64,000 nucleotides of DNA from Bacilli bacterium (GTDB taxonomy: Bacteria; Bacillota_I; Bacilli_A; RF39; UBA660): positions 28,675 to 92,674 of the forward strand of contig JAFSEY010000014.1 in NCBI GenBank assembly GCA_017435485.1, written 5' to 3'. Within the stretch, counting starts at the first letter, position 1. Every line of letters begins with the position of its first letter. Below, piece after piece: positions 53,818-61,801 of the stretch. Under the pieces are notes generated by a model. The model had not been told where the DNA came from, did no database searches, and saw only the letters and a list, made by a program, of their open reading frames with translations. A program made the position numbers and the translations under genes.

Positions 53818-54786
53818 TTATAATATTTGTAAACCTTGTAGTGCTTGTTCAGTTTTTTCTTCCCAACTAGAAGCTTGCACTTGAGCAATATGACTACATC
53901 CCAAAATTAACATTAAGACTCTTGATTGACCAATACCTCCACCAATTGTATAAGGAATTTGTTTTTCCATTATCTTTTGATGATAAGGTAATTTCAATCT
54001 ATCCATTGTATCAGCTTTTTCCAATTGTTCTAATAAAGATTTTTCATCGACACGAATTCCCATAGATGAGATTTCAACGGCTTTATCAATAATTTCATCA
54101 TATATTAATAAATCACCATTTAATTTCCAATCATCATAATCAGGGCTTCGTAAATCATGAGGAATACCCGATTGTAATTTTTCGCCTACCCCAATTATAA
54201 AAACAGCTTTCTTATCTTTACAAATAATGTCTTCGCGTTCTTTTGGGGTTTTATCAGGATATATATCTTCTAATTCCTGACTATCAATAAAATAAATATC
54301 AGAAGGTAAATTTATATACGAAAAACCATATTTTTCTTTAATTAAACTTACCGTTTCTTTTAAAGCTTCATATATTGCCTTTATTGTTTCTTTTAAATAA
54401 TCTATTGTTCGGTCTTCTTTTGTTATTACTTTTTCCCAATCCCATTGTTCAACATACAAAGAGTGTAAAGCATCTACAACTTCATCTTTTCTAATTGCTT
54501 TCATGTCTGTGTACAAACCACGATGAACTGGAAATGCATATTTTCCTAACGCTTCTCTTTTCCATTTTGCTAACGAATGAACTATTTCAAACGATTCATC
54601 ACCTTTTGTAAACCCAACAGCCTTTTCTACTCCAGTTAAGCCGTCTTGTAATCCAGAAGACGTTTTAACAAATAATGGACTCCCAACTTTTATTAAACCT
54701 AATTTTTCTTCTATTTTTTCCTCAAAACATTTTTTTATTTCAGCAATTAATTTTATTTTGTCTAAATAACTTATATCTTTTTTCAT
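53818..54786 (-). CDS. asnA: Aspartate-ammonia ligase (asparagine synthetase A)
   Basis: A 322-residue class II synthetase-like enzyme that makes asparagine from aspartate and ammonia with ATP. Matches AsnA over its length: KVGSPLFVKTSSGLQDGLTG, FEIVHSLAKWKREAL, FPVHRGLYTDMKAIR, and the C-terminal TIGGGIGQSRVLMLILG (motif 3). It is controlled by a T-box leader whose specifier is the Asn codon AAC. Confidence 0.97.
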   Translation of the reverse strand: MKKDISYLDKIKLIAEIKKCFEEKIEEKLGLIKVGSPLFVKTSSGLQDGLTGVEKAVGFTKGDESFEIVHSLAKWKREALGKYAFPVHRGLYTDMKAIRKDEVVDALHSLYVEQWDWEKVITKEDRTIDYLKETIKAIYEALKETVSLIKEKYGFSYINLPSDIYFIDSQELEDIYPDKTPKEREDIICKDKKAVFIIGVGEKLQSGIPHDLRSPDYDDWKLNGDLLIYDEIIDKAVEISSMGIRVDEKSLLEQLEKADTMDRLKLPYHQKIMEKQIPYTIGGGIGQSRVLMLILGCSHIAQVQASSWEEKTEQALQGLQIL

Positions 54787-54889
54787 TATAATCCTTCTTT
54801 CTCTTAACTTTAATTCACGTATAAAACTTCACTTTATTTTATGAAACATCACAAACAATTATTATCTTCTTTCAAAAATCACGCCCTTA

Positions 54890-55168
54890 AAAAAACCCGT
54901 TTTCATCCCAAACATAAGGACGAATACGGGTATTTCGCGGTGCCACCTTAATTTATTACTAAAGTTTTTAACTTTTATTTCAGTAATCTCTTTTTTTGCT
55001 CCATTAAGCATTAGCAATATGATAACGGTTTGCATCCGAACTAGTCTACTAAGATACTTCTTTTCGGTAGTTTGCTCCGAGGTGTTCTTTCACAAAATCC
55101 TTATAATCAGTTCCCACTATACCTGACTCACTCATATAAGCAATAAGGTTACTTTTCCTCTTCATCGC
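54890..55168 (-). ncRNA. T-box riboswitch leader of asnA (specifier AAC, Asn)
   Basis: On the reverse strand the T-box AAGGTGGCACCGCG is at 54949-54936. The terminator pairs ACCCGT (54931-54926) with ACGGGT (54900-54895) followed by TTTTTTA. In Stem I AAGTAA forms the 5' side of the specifier loop, and the 3' side gives AAC (55086-55084) followed by A and CCTC, pairing with GAGG of the lower helix. Uncharged tRNA-Asn is therefore the predicted ligand. The leader starts near 55168. Confidence 0.95.
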
Positions 55169-55174
55169 ACAACA

Positions 55175-55203
55175 AATATACCATATCTAAGGTATTTTGT
55201 CAA
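55175..55203 (-). promoter_or_regulatory. Promoter of the asnA leader
   Basis: On the reverse strand TTGACA (55203-55198) and TATATT (55180-55175) with 17-bp spacing. Confidence 0.8.
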
Positions 55204-55215
55204 ATCAAGCTCAAA

Positions 55216-55920
55216 TTATTTTTTGGAATTTATTAAATTAACAGCTATTAAAATTAAAACTATAGCCCCTAAAACGATAATTATATTATTTACACCTTTG
55301 GGATTATTAATCGCTTCATTTACGACTGCTCCAGTTAAAAAATAATCAGAACAATGATCAATTGTAAATTCAACATATCCACCTTCAACTTTTAAATTAT
55401 GATCAATGTATTCAAATTCTTCTGTCGTCGGATTATAATAATATAAATATAATTTTTCATCATCATCAAACTTAGATGATACATTTATTCTAATTGTTGC
55501 TTTACTAGGAAGTTCCCCAACATGATCAAAAGTTACAATTAATTTATTCTGCCTGATTTCATTATCAATCTTTTTAGTATCTTTTGTCAAAGCATCTATG
55601 CTTAAACGTAAGTTGACGTTCATTTCAATATTTTTACTTATCGCTTGATTTTGCTCTTCATCTTTTTCAAATTGCCAAGTATAAGTAAGATCTCTATCAT
55701 AATCTTCTACAATATAGGAAATATAATCTTTACTTTCACTTTTAAATATTTTATGTCCAGTATTTTTTACTAATAATTCTTCGGTATTATCTTCTTGAGG
55801 ATTTTTTTCTTTTATTACCATATTTATGGTTATTGCTAAAATAACTAAAGTTACACATAACAAAGTTGAAATAACTGCTAACATGATATTTAAAATATTA
55901 TATTTAACTTTCCTTTTCAC
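55216..55920 (-). CDS. Two-helix membrane protein of unknown function
   Basis: A 234-residue protein with a membrane helix at 10-35 and another at 210-230, and between them a beta-rich presumably extracytoplasmic domain. The part near KLYLYYYNPTTEEFEYIDHN and FTIDHCSDYFLT resembles the closing strands found in many surface proteins of Clostridia and Bacilli. I do not recognise the family. The upstream CPBP-like gene is 28 bp away, so they are probably cotranscribed. Confidence 0.7.
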   Translation of the reverse strand: MKRKVKYNILNIMLAVISTLLCVTLVILAITINMVIKEKNPQEDNTEELLVKNTGHKIFKSESKDYISYIVEDYDRDLTYTWQFEKDEEQNQAISKNIEMNVNLRLSIDALTKDTKKIDNEIRQNKLIVTFDHVGELPSKATIRINVSSKFDDDEKLYLYYYNPTTEEFEYIDHNLKVEGGYVEFTIDHCSDYFLTGAVVNEAINNPKGVNNIIIVLGAIVLILIAVNLINSKK

Positions 55921-55948
55921 AAAAAATCATCCCTCAAATTCTATTTTT

Positions 55949-56605
55949 TTATGCTAATAATAAAATAGCAAATGGCACTAAGTTACATAATGCACTAATT
56001 ATCATTGAATTAAAGACATTATTATTATTTTTAATATACGCGATTAAATAAATTACATCTGGAATAAATCTTACAAATAATGCTCCATATAAATTAAGAT
56101 TATTAAAGCCAATAAAAAAATAATTAAAAAAAGTATAAACTAAAGCTCCAATTATTACAAAAACAAAATTATTTTTAAACGCTTTTCTAAATGTATACTT
56201 ATATAAAATAACTTCTGCTAAAGCCGTGTATACAATTGTTTTAAAAAAAGTATATAATTTTGATTGGTTAAACAATACTTCAATAGCGGCATTATTTCCA
56301 TCTAAAGCTGTATTTACATTCAAATTCTCAGCAAAAACATTTGAAGCAACCGTTAGAATATATATTAAAAAAACCCAGCCAATAATCCTAAAAAAATTCT
56401 TAGTTTTCTTTTGCTTTTTAAATTCTTCAAACTCAATTTTTAAATCTTTCCAATATAGCAAGAACATAAATATGATAAACAAAACATCCTTTATAAACAT
56501 ATTTAAAATATTACCAGAAAAATTTATAATATTAGGGCCATAAAAACTAATTATAAAATACCCCAAAAAAGCCCCTAATAATTTAATCAAATCTTTGTTT
56601 TTCAT
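55949..56605 (-). CDS. CPBP-like membrane protein, active site degenerate
   Basis: A 218-residue protein with about seven helices. The order of a TALAEVILYKYTFRK segment, an aromatic helix (YTFFNYFFIG) and MIISALCNLVPFA follows CPBP intramembrane proteases, whose motifs are EExxxR, FxxxH and HxxxN. Here only one Glu is left in motif 1 and the two His positions are changed, so it is probably not active. Fold assignment by eye only. It is preceded by a 13-codon reading frame and an intrinsic terminator. Confidence 0.55.
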   Translation of the reverse strand: MKNKDLIKLLGAFLGYFIISFYGPNIINFSGNILNMFIKDVLFIIFMFLLYWKDLKIEFEEFKKQKKTKNFFRIIGWVFLIYILTVASNVFAENLNVNTALDGNNAAIEVLFNQSKLYTFFKTIVYTALAEVILYKYTFRKAFKNNFVFVIIGALVYTFFNYFFIGFNNLNLYGALFVRFIPDVIYLIAYIKNNNNVFNSMIISALCNLVPFAILLLA

Positions 56606-56669
56606 CTAACCACTACCTTATGTAAACAATTATATCACAAAGGAATTTTAAAAGCAATTATTATACCCA

Positions 56670-56703
56670 AAGAAAAAGCACTTTTAAAAGTGCTTATTAT
56701 TTT
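56670..56703 (-). terminator. Intrinsic terminator between 13-codon ORF and CPBP-like gene
   Basis: On the reverse strand AAGCACTTTTAAAAGTGCTT followed by TTTCTTT (56697-56670). It lies 21-56 nt downstream of the short ORF and 65 nt upstream of the CPBP-like gene. Confidence 0.85.
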
Positions 56704-56723
56704 ACCGCCTAAAAAATTAAATA

Positions 56724-56765
56724 TTAATGAAAAATACTTAGGTACTTAAGAATCTTTGACCACAT
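56724..56765 (-). CDS. 13-residue peptide MWSKILKYLSIFH
   Basis: A 13-codon frame on the reverse strand, with a perfect AGGAGGTGG ribosome binding site 6 nt upstream. Upstream, a promoter-like TTGATT-N17-TATATT (within 56805-56840) could start a transcript of about 140 nt that ends at the terminator at 56670-56697. The peptide could fold as an amphipathic helix (K, K and H on one face). It may be a small toxin-like or signalling peptide, or a leader peptide for attenuation of the next gene. Its own coding role is not proven. Confidence 0.5.
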   Translation of the reverse strand: MWSKILKYLSIFH

Positions 56766-56856
56766 ATTTTTCCACCTCCTATTTATTCCTTACGCTTCTT
56801 ACAAATAGAATATATCATAAACCTTCGTTAAAATCAATTTACAATTTTATGTAAAA

Positions 56857-58323
56857 TTATTTACCAACAAACTGCCTAATCTTTTTTCTAGCATAGGAGG
56901 TTTTAGCATATGAAAGCCACTCTTCCGTACAAGTAACGCCATCATTTTCAGCAATAATCGTAATTCGATCATCATTTTGCAATCTAGTAAATTTATCAGC
57001 TTCAACCCCGTTAATTAAAACCCGATCCATTTTGGACCCAATATCACTATGAATCTTAAAAGCAAAATCAATTGGTGTTGCATCAACTGGTAACTCTACT
57101 ATAAATCCATTAGGAGTTTTAACATAAATATTCCTCGTCAGCAATTCTTCTTTTACCTTTATCGCAAATTCCTTTGTCCCATCATTAGCTTCCCTAAGTT
57201 TTAATAATTCTTCATAAAATTGTAATGACTGAAATTTTTCTTGCATCAATTGATTAGCTTTTTTTGCTTCTAAAATCCAATATGCCGATAAACCATAAGA
57301 AGCAATTGTGGCCATATCATAAGTTTTCAATTGAAATTGAACTAAGTGGTCAAATGGAGTATTTACAGTCGTATGAATAGATTGGTACATATTGGTTTTA
57401 GGATTAAATACGAAATCTTTAAAATACTTATTTTCTGGTTTATAACACATATGAACTGCCATTAAAGCTTTATAACACTCTTCTATTTTATTTACTAGTA
57501 TATTAATAATCATTATATCATGTATTTCATCAAATTCTATTCCTTTAGCTAGTTTTAAATGAATACCAAAAATATCTTTAAATTTTATTCTAAAATGGCC
57601 ATTAACGCCTAAATCATAAAGTGTTTTATAAACATTTTCTTGCATAACAATCAAATCTTTTAGATGAGTTTCTTTCAAAAACTCTCTTTTTTGATAAATA
57701 TCATTATATTCAGTAGGTTTTAAATATTTAAATGATAGATCCTGAAGTTCTTTCATAATCCGGTAAGCCCCAATTTTTCCTGCTATTCTTGAATATATTT
57801 CCAATGTTTCTAAAGCTTTTTCTTTTTGTTTAAACGAATTTTTATAATTTAGGGTTCTCATATTATGTAATCGATCTGCTAACTTTATAATCAGAATTCG
57901 TATATCTACTAAACAACTTTTTAATAATTTTTCTTCATTAGCAGCCTTTTCTTCTTCCTTTGAAGTAAAAGAAATATTATCAATTTTAGTTACACCTTGA
58001 ACCAAAGTTAAAACAGTTTTACCAAAAAGTTTTAAAATTTCTTCTTCTAGAGCAGACGTATCTTCCAAAACATCATGTAACAAAGCACCACAAATTGTAT
58101 CACCATCTGCATGCATCTGGGCTAAAATTAGCGCAACATTTAACGGATGAGTTATAAATGGTTCCCCACTATTACGTTTTTGGGCATAGTGATAACCATT
58201 AGCATAATTATACGCTCTTATAATACGTTTTTCTTCAATAGGCATATAACTATTTGTTTTTTCAATCAATTGCTTTGATAATTCTGTCACCAAATTATCG
58301 CAGCTATTTACATTACTACTCAT
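56857..58323 (-). CDS. Short RelA/SpoT homologue: (p)ppGpp hydrolase with degenerate synthetase
   Basis: A 488-residue protein: HD hydrolase domain (1-200), synthetase-like domain (about 225-350) and TGS domain (about 400-475), with no zinc-finger or ACT tail. The hydrolase site is complete: R50, H59, LLHDVLED (H83, D84, E87, D88) and KLADRLHNMRTL. The synthetase site is damaged: FDEIHDIMIINILV has Asn where Arg is conserved, and VQFQLKTYDM has Gln in place of the catalytic Glu of EVQIRT. It should mainly degrade (p)ppGpp and complements the long homologue at 2.5-4.7 kb. GTGGTGG precedes the ATG. Confidence 0.92.
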   Translation of the reverse strand: MSSNVNSCDNLVTELSKQLIEKTNSYMPIEEKRIIRAYNYANGYHYAQKRNSGEPFITHPLNVALILAQMHADGDTICGALLHDVLEDTSALEEEILKLFGKTVLTLVQGVTKIDNISFTSKEEEKAANEEKLLKSCLVDIRILIIKLADRLHNMRTLNYKNSFKQKEKALETLEIYSRIAGKIGAYRIMKELQDLSFKYLKPTEYNDIYQKREFLKETHLKDLIVMQENVYKTLYDLGVNGHFRIKFKDIFGIHLKLAKGIEFDEIHDIMIINILVNKIEECYKALMAVHMCYKPENKYFKDFVFNPKTNMYQSIHTTVNTPFDHLVQFQLKTYDMATIASYGLSAYWILEAKKANQLMQEKFQSLQFYEELLKLREANDGTKEFAIKVKEELLTRNIYVKTPNGFIVELPVDATPIDFAFKIHSDIGSKMDRVLINGVEADKFTRLQNDDRITIIAENDGVTCTEEWLSYAKTSYARKKIRQFVGK

Positions 58324-58385
58324 CCCAAACCACCACTTTTTATTTAATTAACTATATGATAATACGTTTTTTAAAAAAACACAAA

Positions 58386-58412
58386 TAAAAAAGCGCTTAG
58401 TTTTCGTAAACG
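58386..58412 (-). terminator. Terminator of rplU-prp-rpmA
   Basis: On the reverse strand AGCGTTTA-CGAAAAC-TAAGCGCT is followed by TTTTTTATTT; the stem covers the rpmA stop. Confidence 0.9.
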
Positions 58413-58681
58413 CTTACTTTCTTTTTATCTCTTCCTAATCTTTCAAAACGAACAGTTCCATTAACTTTAGCAAATAATGTATGATCTTTGCCCATTCCAA
58501 CATTAGTTCCTGGGTAAATTTTAGTACCTCTTTGACGATATATAATAGAACCAGCAGTAACTACTTGACCATCGCTTGCTTTAGCTCCTAAACGACGTCC
58601 ACGAGAGTCACGACCATTATCGGTTGAAGATTGACCTTTTTTATGAGCGAATAATTGGATATTCAAAATCATAAATTTCAT
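58397..58681 (-). CDS. rpmA: Ribosomal protein bL27 with Prp-cleaved N-terminal extension
   Basis: A 94-residue L27. The N-terminus [19 protein letters not shown] contains the Firmicutes-specific cleavage motif; the Prp protease cuts at F|A, exposing AHKKG at the peptidyl-transferase centre. The body ([18 protein letters not shown]) is typical. AGGAGGAT precedes the first ATG. It overlaps nothing and follows prp by 3 bp. Confidence 0.98.
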   Translation of the reverse strand: MKFMILNIQLFAHKKGQSSTDNGRDSRGRRLGAKASDGQVVTAGSIIYRQRGTKIYPGTNVGMGKDHTLFAKVNGTVRFERLGRDKKKVSVYEN

Positions 58682-58684
58682 GTT

Positions 58685-58978
58685 TCATCCTCCTATAATT
58701 TTTATATTTTCTTCGTATTGACTTGCTAAATCTTTTAACATGTCTAACATATTTTTTATTATTGTTAAGGTTATTTTATCTTTTTTTAAAATTTCAATTT
58801 CTAAACCATCTTTATTTTCATGATAACTAAGAGCATCTTTATCAAATTGTAATACACAATTAATTGATGATATTATAATTGATGACGCACTAGCACAAAC
58901 TATGTCTTTGCCATAATCATCATATAAAGCATGACCAGTAATTATAATTTTATCATTCTTAACATTTAATTTAATCAT
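58685..58978 (-). CDS. prp: Ribosomal-processing cysteine protease Prp
   Basis: A 97-residue protein with the Prp signature: GHALYDDYGKDIVCASASSIIISS contains the catalytic His and Cys. It trims the N-terminus of bL27, whose gene follows. The rplU-prp-rpmA order is conserved in Firmicutes. Confidence 0.95.
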   Translation of the reverse strand: MIKLNVKNDKIIITGHALYDDYGKDIVCASASSIIISSINCVLQFDKDALSYHENKDGLEIEILKKDKITLTIIKNMLDMLKDLASQYEENIKIIGG

Positions 58979-58980
58979 AA

Positions 58981-59280
58981 TTATTTAACAATTTTCTTAA
59001 CCACTAATTTAGTATATGGTTGTCTATGTCCTTTTTTATTACGATATTTTTTCTTTGGATGATATTTAAAAACAACTACTTTTTTGTTTTTACCATGTTT
59101 TTCAACATCACAAACAACCTTAGCACCACTAACAAATGGAGTTCCAGCTTCACCATCAACCATTAAAACATCTGTAAAAGTAACTTCGCTACCTGCTTCA
59201 ACATTAAGCTTTTCTACATAGATAACATCGCCTTGAGAAACATAATATTGTTTTCCACCAGTTACAAATATAGCTTTCAT
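58981..59280 (-). CDS. rplU: Ribosomal protein bL21
   Basis: A 99-residue L21: [23 protein letters not shown] at the N-terminus and the [18 protein letters not shown]-terminal signature. AAAGGAGGT precedes the ATG. First gene of the unit, behind a structured leader. Confidence 0.98.
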   Translation of the reverse strand: MKAIFVTGGKQYYVSQGDVIYVEKLNVEAGSEVTFTDVLMVDGEAGTPFVSGAKVVCDVEKHGKNKKVVVFKYHPKKKYRNKKGHRQPYTKLVVKKIVK

Positions 59281-59282
59281 TT

Positions 59283-59378
59283 CATACCTCCTTTATTATT
59301 TTAAGACGCGCCTTTAAGGTACTTATAACAAGTTTCTAAACCTTTTTAGTGCGGTTTTTCCGGAAAGCCCTTCAAACG
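59283..59378 (-). promoter_or_regulatory. bL21 leader (autoregulatory RNA)
   Basis: About 95 nt between the promoter and rplU on the reverse strand. It contains GGGCTTTCCGGAAAAACCGC and a segment AAAGGTTTAGAAACTTG that can form two stems, as in the L21 leader family of Firmicutes; the product would repress its own operon. Recognised by context and by the GGGCTTTCCGG element. Confidence 0.65.
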
Positions 59379-59384
59379 GTATTA

Positions 59385-59413
59385 ATTTTATCAAAATCTC
59401 TTACTTATGTCAA
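59385..59413 (-). promoter_or_regulatory. Promoter of rplU-prp-rpmA
   Basis: On the reverse strand TTGACA (59413-59408) and TAAAAT (59390-59385), 17-bp spacing, inside the 3' end of spoIVFB. Confidence 0.75.
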
Positions 59414-60170
59414 ATTTTTTTGCTAAAACTTCTCTTTCATTAATAACACCCTTTGTAACATAAAAATAATGATTATAATCTTTTCTTAATTTCTTTAAAT
59501 TAAGACTTTTTTCATATTGAATTTTCTTATATTCAACGTTTCTTAAATACCTTTCTAATAAAAATCGATAATATAATTTAGATTTAATCTTAAAATATTC
59601 AAAAATCTTATAAATTAAAAAACTTAGTATTAAATAATTATTCAAACTAAACACAGTATTTAATCCAAAAAATAAGATTAAAAAAACAAAAGAAATTATT
59701 CCTAATATACTATAAGCATAGTAATATCCAAAGAAATTTTCAACAAAACAACTTAGTATTTTAAAGCCATCTAAAGGATATATAAAAATCATATTAAATA
59801 ATATAATCGAAAAATTATATTTAATAAATATTTGCCAAAAAGAATTATCAATAATATTAAATTTATAGAAAAGTAAAAATATTATAAATAGGATAAATTG
59901 AAACAAAAAACCACCTATAGCAATTTTAAACTCTTTAGCCAATGGAGTATTAATTGGTTTATCTATTGTCGTTACACCTCCAAAAGGAAGTAATTCTATT
60001 TTATTTATTTTGTAACTATTTAAAATCGCCATTGTAACGTGTCCAAATTCATGAACTAACACTATCAAAAAAATAATTAAAGCTTGTTTAATATATCCAG
60101 TTAAAAAACAAGAAAAGAAGAACAAGTAAGTTGTAAAATTAATCTTTAGTTTGGTTAATATATTCTTCAT
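59391..60170 (-). CDS. spoIVFB: SpoIVFB-like intramembrane metalloprotease
   Basis: A 259-residue S2P/M50 protease with about six helices. The zinc motif HEFGH is at residues 40-44 and the third ligand lies in YPLDG (D134), as in Bacillus SpoIVFB. It is the presumed protease for pro-SigK, encoded in this window at 42.9 kb, and acts in the mother-cell membrane around the forespore. It overlaps spoIVFA by 32 bp and lies just upstream of rplU, the Bacillus order. Confidence 0.93.
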   Translation of the reverse strand: MKNILTKLKINFTTYLFFFSCFLTGYIKQALIIFLIVLVHEFGHVTMAILNSYKINKIELLPFGGVTTIDKPINTPLAKEFKIAIGGFLFQFILFIIFLLFYKFNIIDNSFWQIFIKYNFSIILFNMIFIYPLDGFKILSCFVENFFGYYYAYSILGIISFVFLILFFGLNTVFSLNNYLILSFLIYKIFEYFKIKSKLYYRFLLERYLRNVEYKKIQYEKSLNLKKLRKDYNHYFYVTKGVINEREVLAKKFDISKRF

Positions 60171-60747
60171 AACCCAAATATTTGTTATCCTTAACTATTG
60201 TCACTATAAGACTATCATCTACCTCACCAAGCACGGCATTTGTTTCAATATAATCATAAAGTTTTATAGAAGAATTTTTAATATTACTATACCAGATGTC
60301 TACATCATCAACTCCCTGAATTATAATGGTATACCCTAGATTTTCCTTTTCGCCCATAAATACAACTATTCCACTAGCAAAACTTTCAACAATCGTTTTT
60401 TGGCCAAATACTATTTTCTCACTATCTCCAACTTTTTCTATTTTTTCGTATTGTAAGTTATTGGAAAAAACCATTGTTGCAACATCTTCTTTTTTTTCGG
60501 TCTCTATAACTTTTCCAAAATATTTTTTATACCACTTATTTATCTTAGAATACGGAAAATTTTTTGTTAAAATTTCTTTTTTATATAGCAAATAATTGTT
60601 TTCACTAGAATTAATAAAAATTAAACTGGCTAAAACAAAGATAATGCTCCATAACACTTTTGTAAAATATTTTGAAATAAAAGACTGTTCTTCTTTATTT
60701 TTAGCTGCTTTACTTTTAATTGTTGTAATATCATTTTCATCAAACAT
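60139..60747 (-). CDS. spoIVFA: SpoIVFA-like regulator of SpoIVFB
   Basis: A 202-residue protein with one membrane helix (about 30-50) and an extracytoplasmic M23-like domain (about 110-190) lacking the zinc residues, with SGIVVFMGEKENLGYTIIIQGVD corresponding to the LytM fold. In Bacillus SpoIVFA holds SpoIVFB inactive together with BofA. I start at 60747 (GGTGA 5 nt upstream); a GTG at 60756 overlapping the mreD stop is possible. Confidence 0.85.
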   Translation of the reverse strand: MFDENDITTIKSKAAKNKEEQSFISKYFTKVLWSIIFVLASLIFINSSENNYLLYKKEILTKNFPYSKINKWYKKYFGKVIETEKKEDVATMVFSNNLQYEKIEKVGDSEKIVFGQKTIVESFASGIVVFMGEKENLGYTIIIQGVDDVDIWYSNIKNSSIKLYDYIETNAVLGEVDDSLIVTIVKDNKYLGYEEYINQTKD

Positions 60748-60752
60748 ACCAT

Positions 60753-61154
60753 TCACCCAGAAAATTTTATGTTCCTTAACTTAAATAAATGATTAATTAT
60801 TATTCCTAAAATGATCCATAAAAGATTAAAGATTAAAAATTTGCTTAATGACATACTTTGAAACAATCCATTTAAAACTACAAAAAAAAATAAATAATTA
60901 ATAATTATATAAATCCAACTGTATTTTTTTAACTTAATTTTCTTTTTTAACTTTTGATTAATAAAATAGAGAAAAAAATATAACATCGTTATAATAAATG
61001 GCATTTTTAAAAGATATAAATCATAAAAAAGACTAATAATTAAAAAACATATTAAATCTTGTTTTTTTAGATAAGGAATAATTAAAATAATTAAATATGA
61101 CGGAGCATTTAAAATTAAAGAAATAATTAAATCTACTAATAAAAAATAAATCAT
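60753..61154 (-). CDS. mreD: Rod-shape protein MreD
   Basis: A 133-residue, five-helix membrane protein. Small and poorly conserved, but the position directly after mreC and the hydrophobic pattern fit MreD, which links MreC to the cell-wall machinery. It overlaps both neighbours by 2-4 bp. Confidence 0.75.
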   Translation of the reverse strand: MIYFLLVDLIISLILNAPSYLIILIIPYLKKQDLICFLIISLFYDLYLLKMPFIITMLYFFLYFINQKLKKKIKLKKYSWIYIIINYLFFFVVLNGLFQSMSLSKFLIFNLLWIILGIIINHLFKLRNIKFSG

Positions 61155-61801
61155 TGGCTATCACTTCCCAAAATAGCTACATAATCAATATTTTTAATGG
61201 TTACTGCTGGTATAAGTTCAAATATCTTTTGCAGTTCTAAATCGTCTTGTTTTATTTTCTTAATTGTTCCTACTAAAATATTTTCTGGAATTTCGGTTAG
61301 CCCAGAAGTATACACTTTATCACCTATTTTTACATTCACATCATCAGTAACGTTTTCTAAATATAAAGTATTATTATTAGCTGTTAAAATACCATAACTA
61401 TTATTTATTTTAACTGATATATTTATTTTTGAATTAGTTATAAGCATTACCCTAGAACTATAATTATCTACTTTATCAATAATTCCAACCAACCCTATAT
61501 TATTAACTACCGCCCTTTTTTCTAAAACATTATCTTTAGCCCCTTTGTTTATGGTAATATATTGCCAAAAATCATTAATGTTGCGATAATTGACTTTACT
61601 AAGAATATAATTATTATTAACTATTTTCAAATCATTTACTTTCAATAAATCCTGATAGTCAGATAAAATATTTTGTAAATTAAGGTTATAAACTTCATTA
61701 ATTATTTCTGTTTTATCCGCAAAAGAAGTTACAACATCTTTTGTTACAATCAAACTAAATAAAAGTATAATTAAAATCATTTCTGTATATTTATTTTTCA
61801 T
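61151..61801 (-). CDS. mreC: Rod-shape-determining protein MreC
   Basis: A 216-residue protein with an N-terminal membrane helix (8-25), a short coiled coil and the MreC beta-domain: KGAKDNVLEKRAVVNNIGLVG, VDNYSSRVMLITN and KIGDKVYTSGLTEIPENILVG. It is about 70 residues shorter than Bacillus MreC. No mreB gene is adjacent. Confidence 0.92.
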   Translation of the reverse strand: MKNKYTEMILIILLFSLIVTKDVVTSFADKTEIINEVYNLNLQNILSDYQDLLKVNDLKIVNNNYILSKVNYRNINDFWQYITINKGAKDNVLEKRAVVNNIGLVGIIDKVDNYSSRVMLITNSKINISVKINNSYGILTANNNTLYLENVTDDVNVKIGDKVYTSGLTEIPENILVGTIKKIKQDDLELQKIFELIPAVTIKNIDYVAILGSDSQ

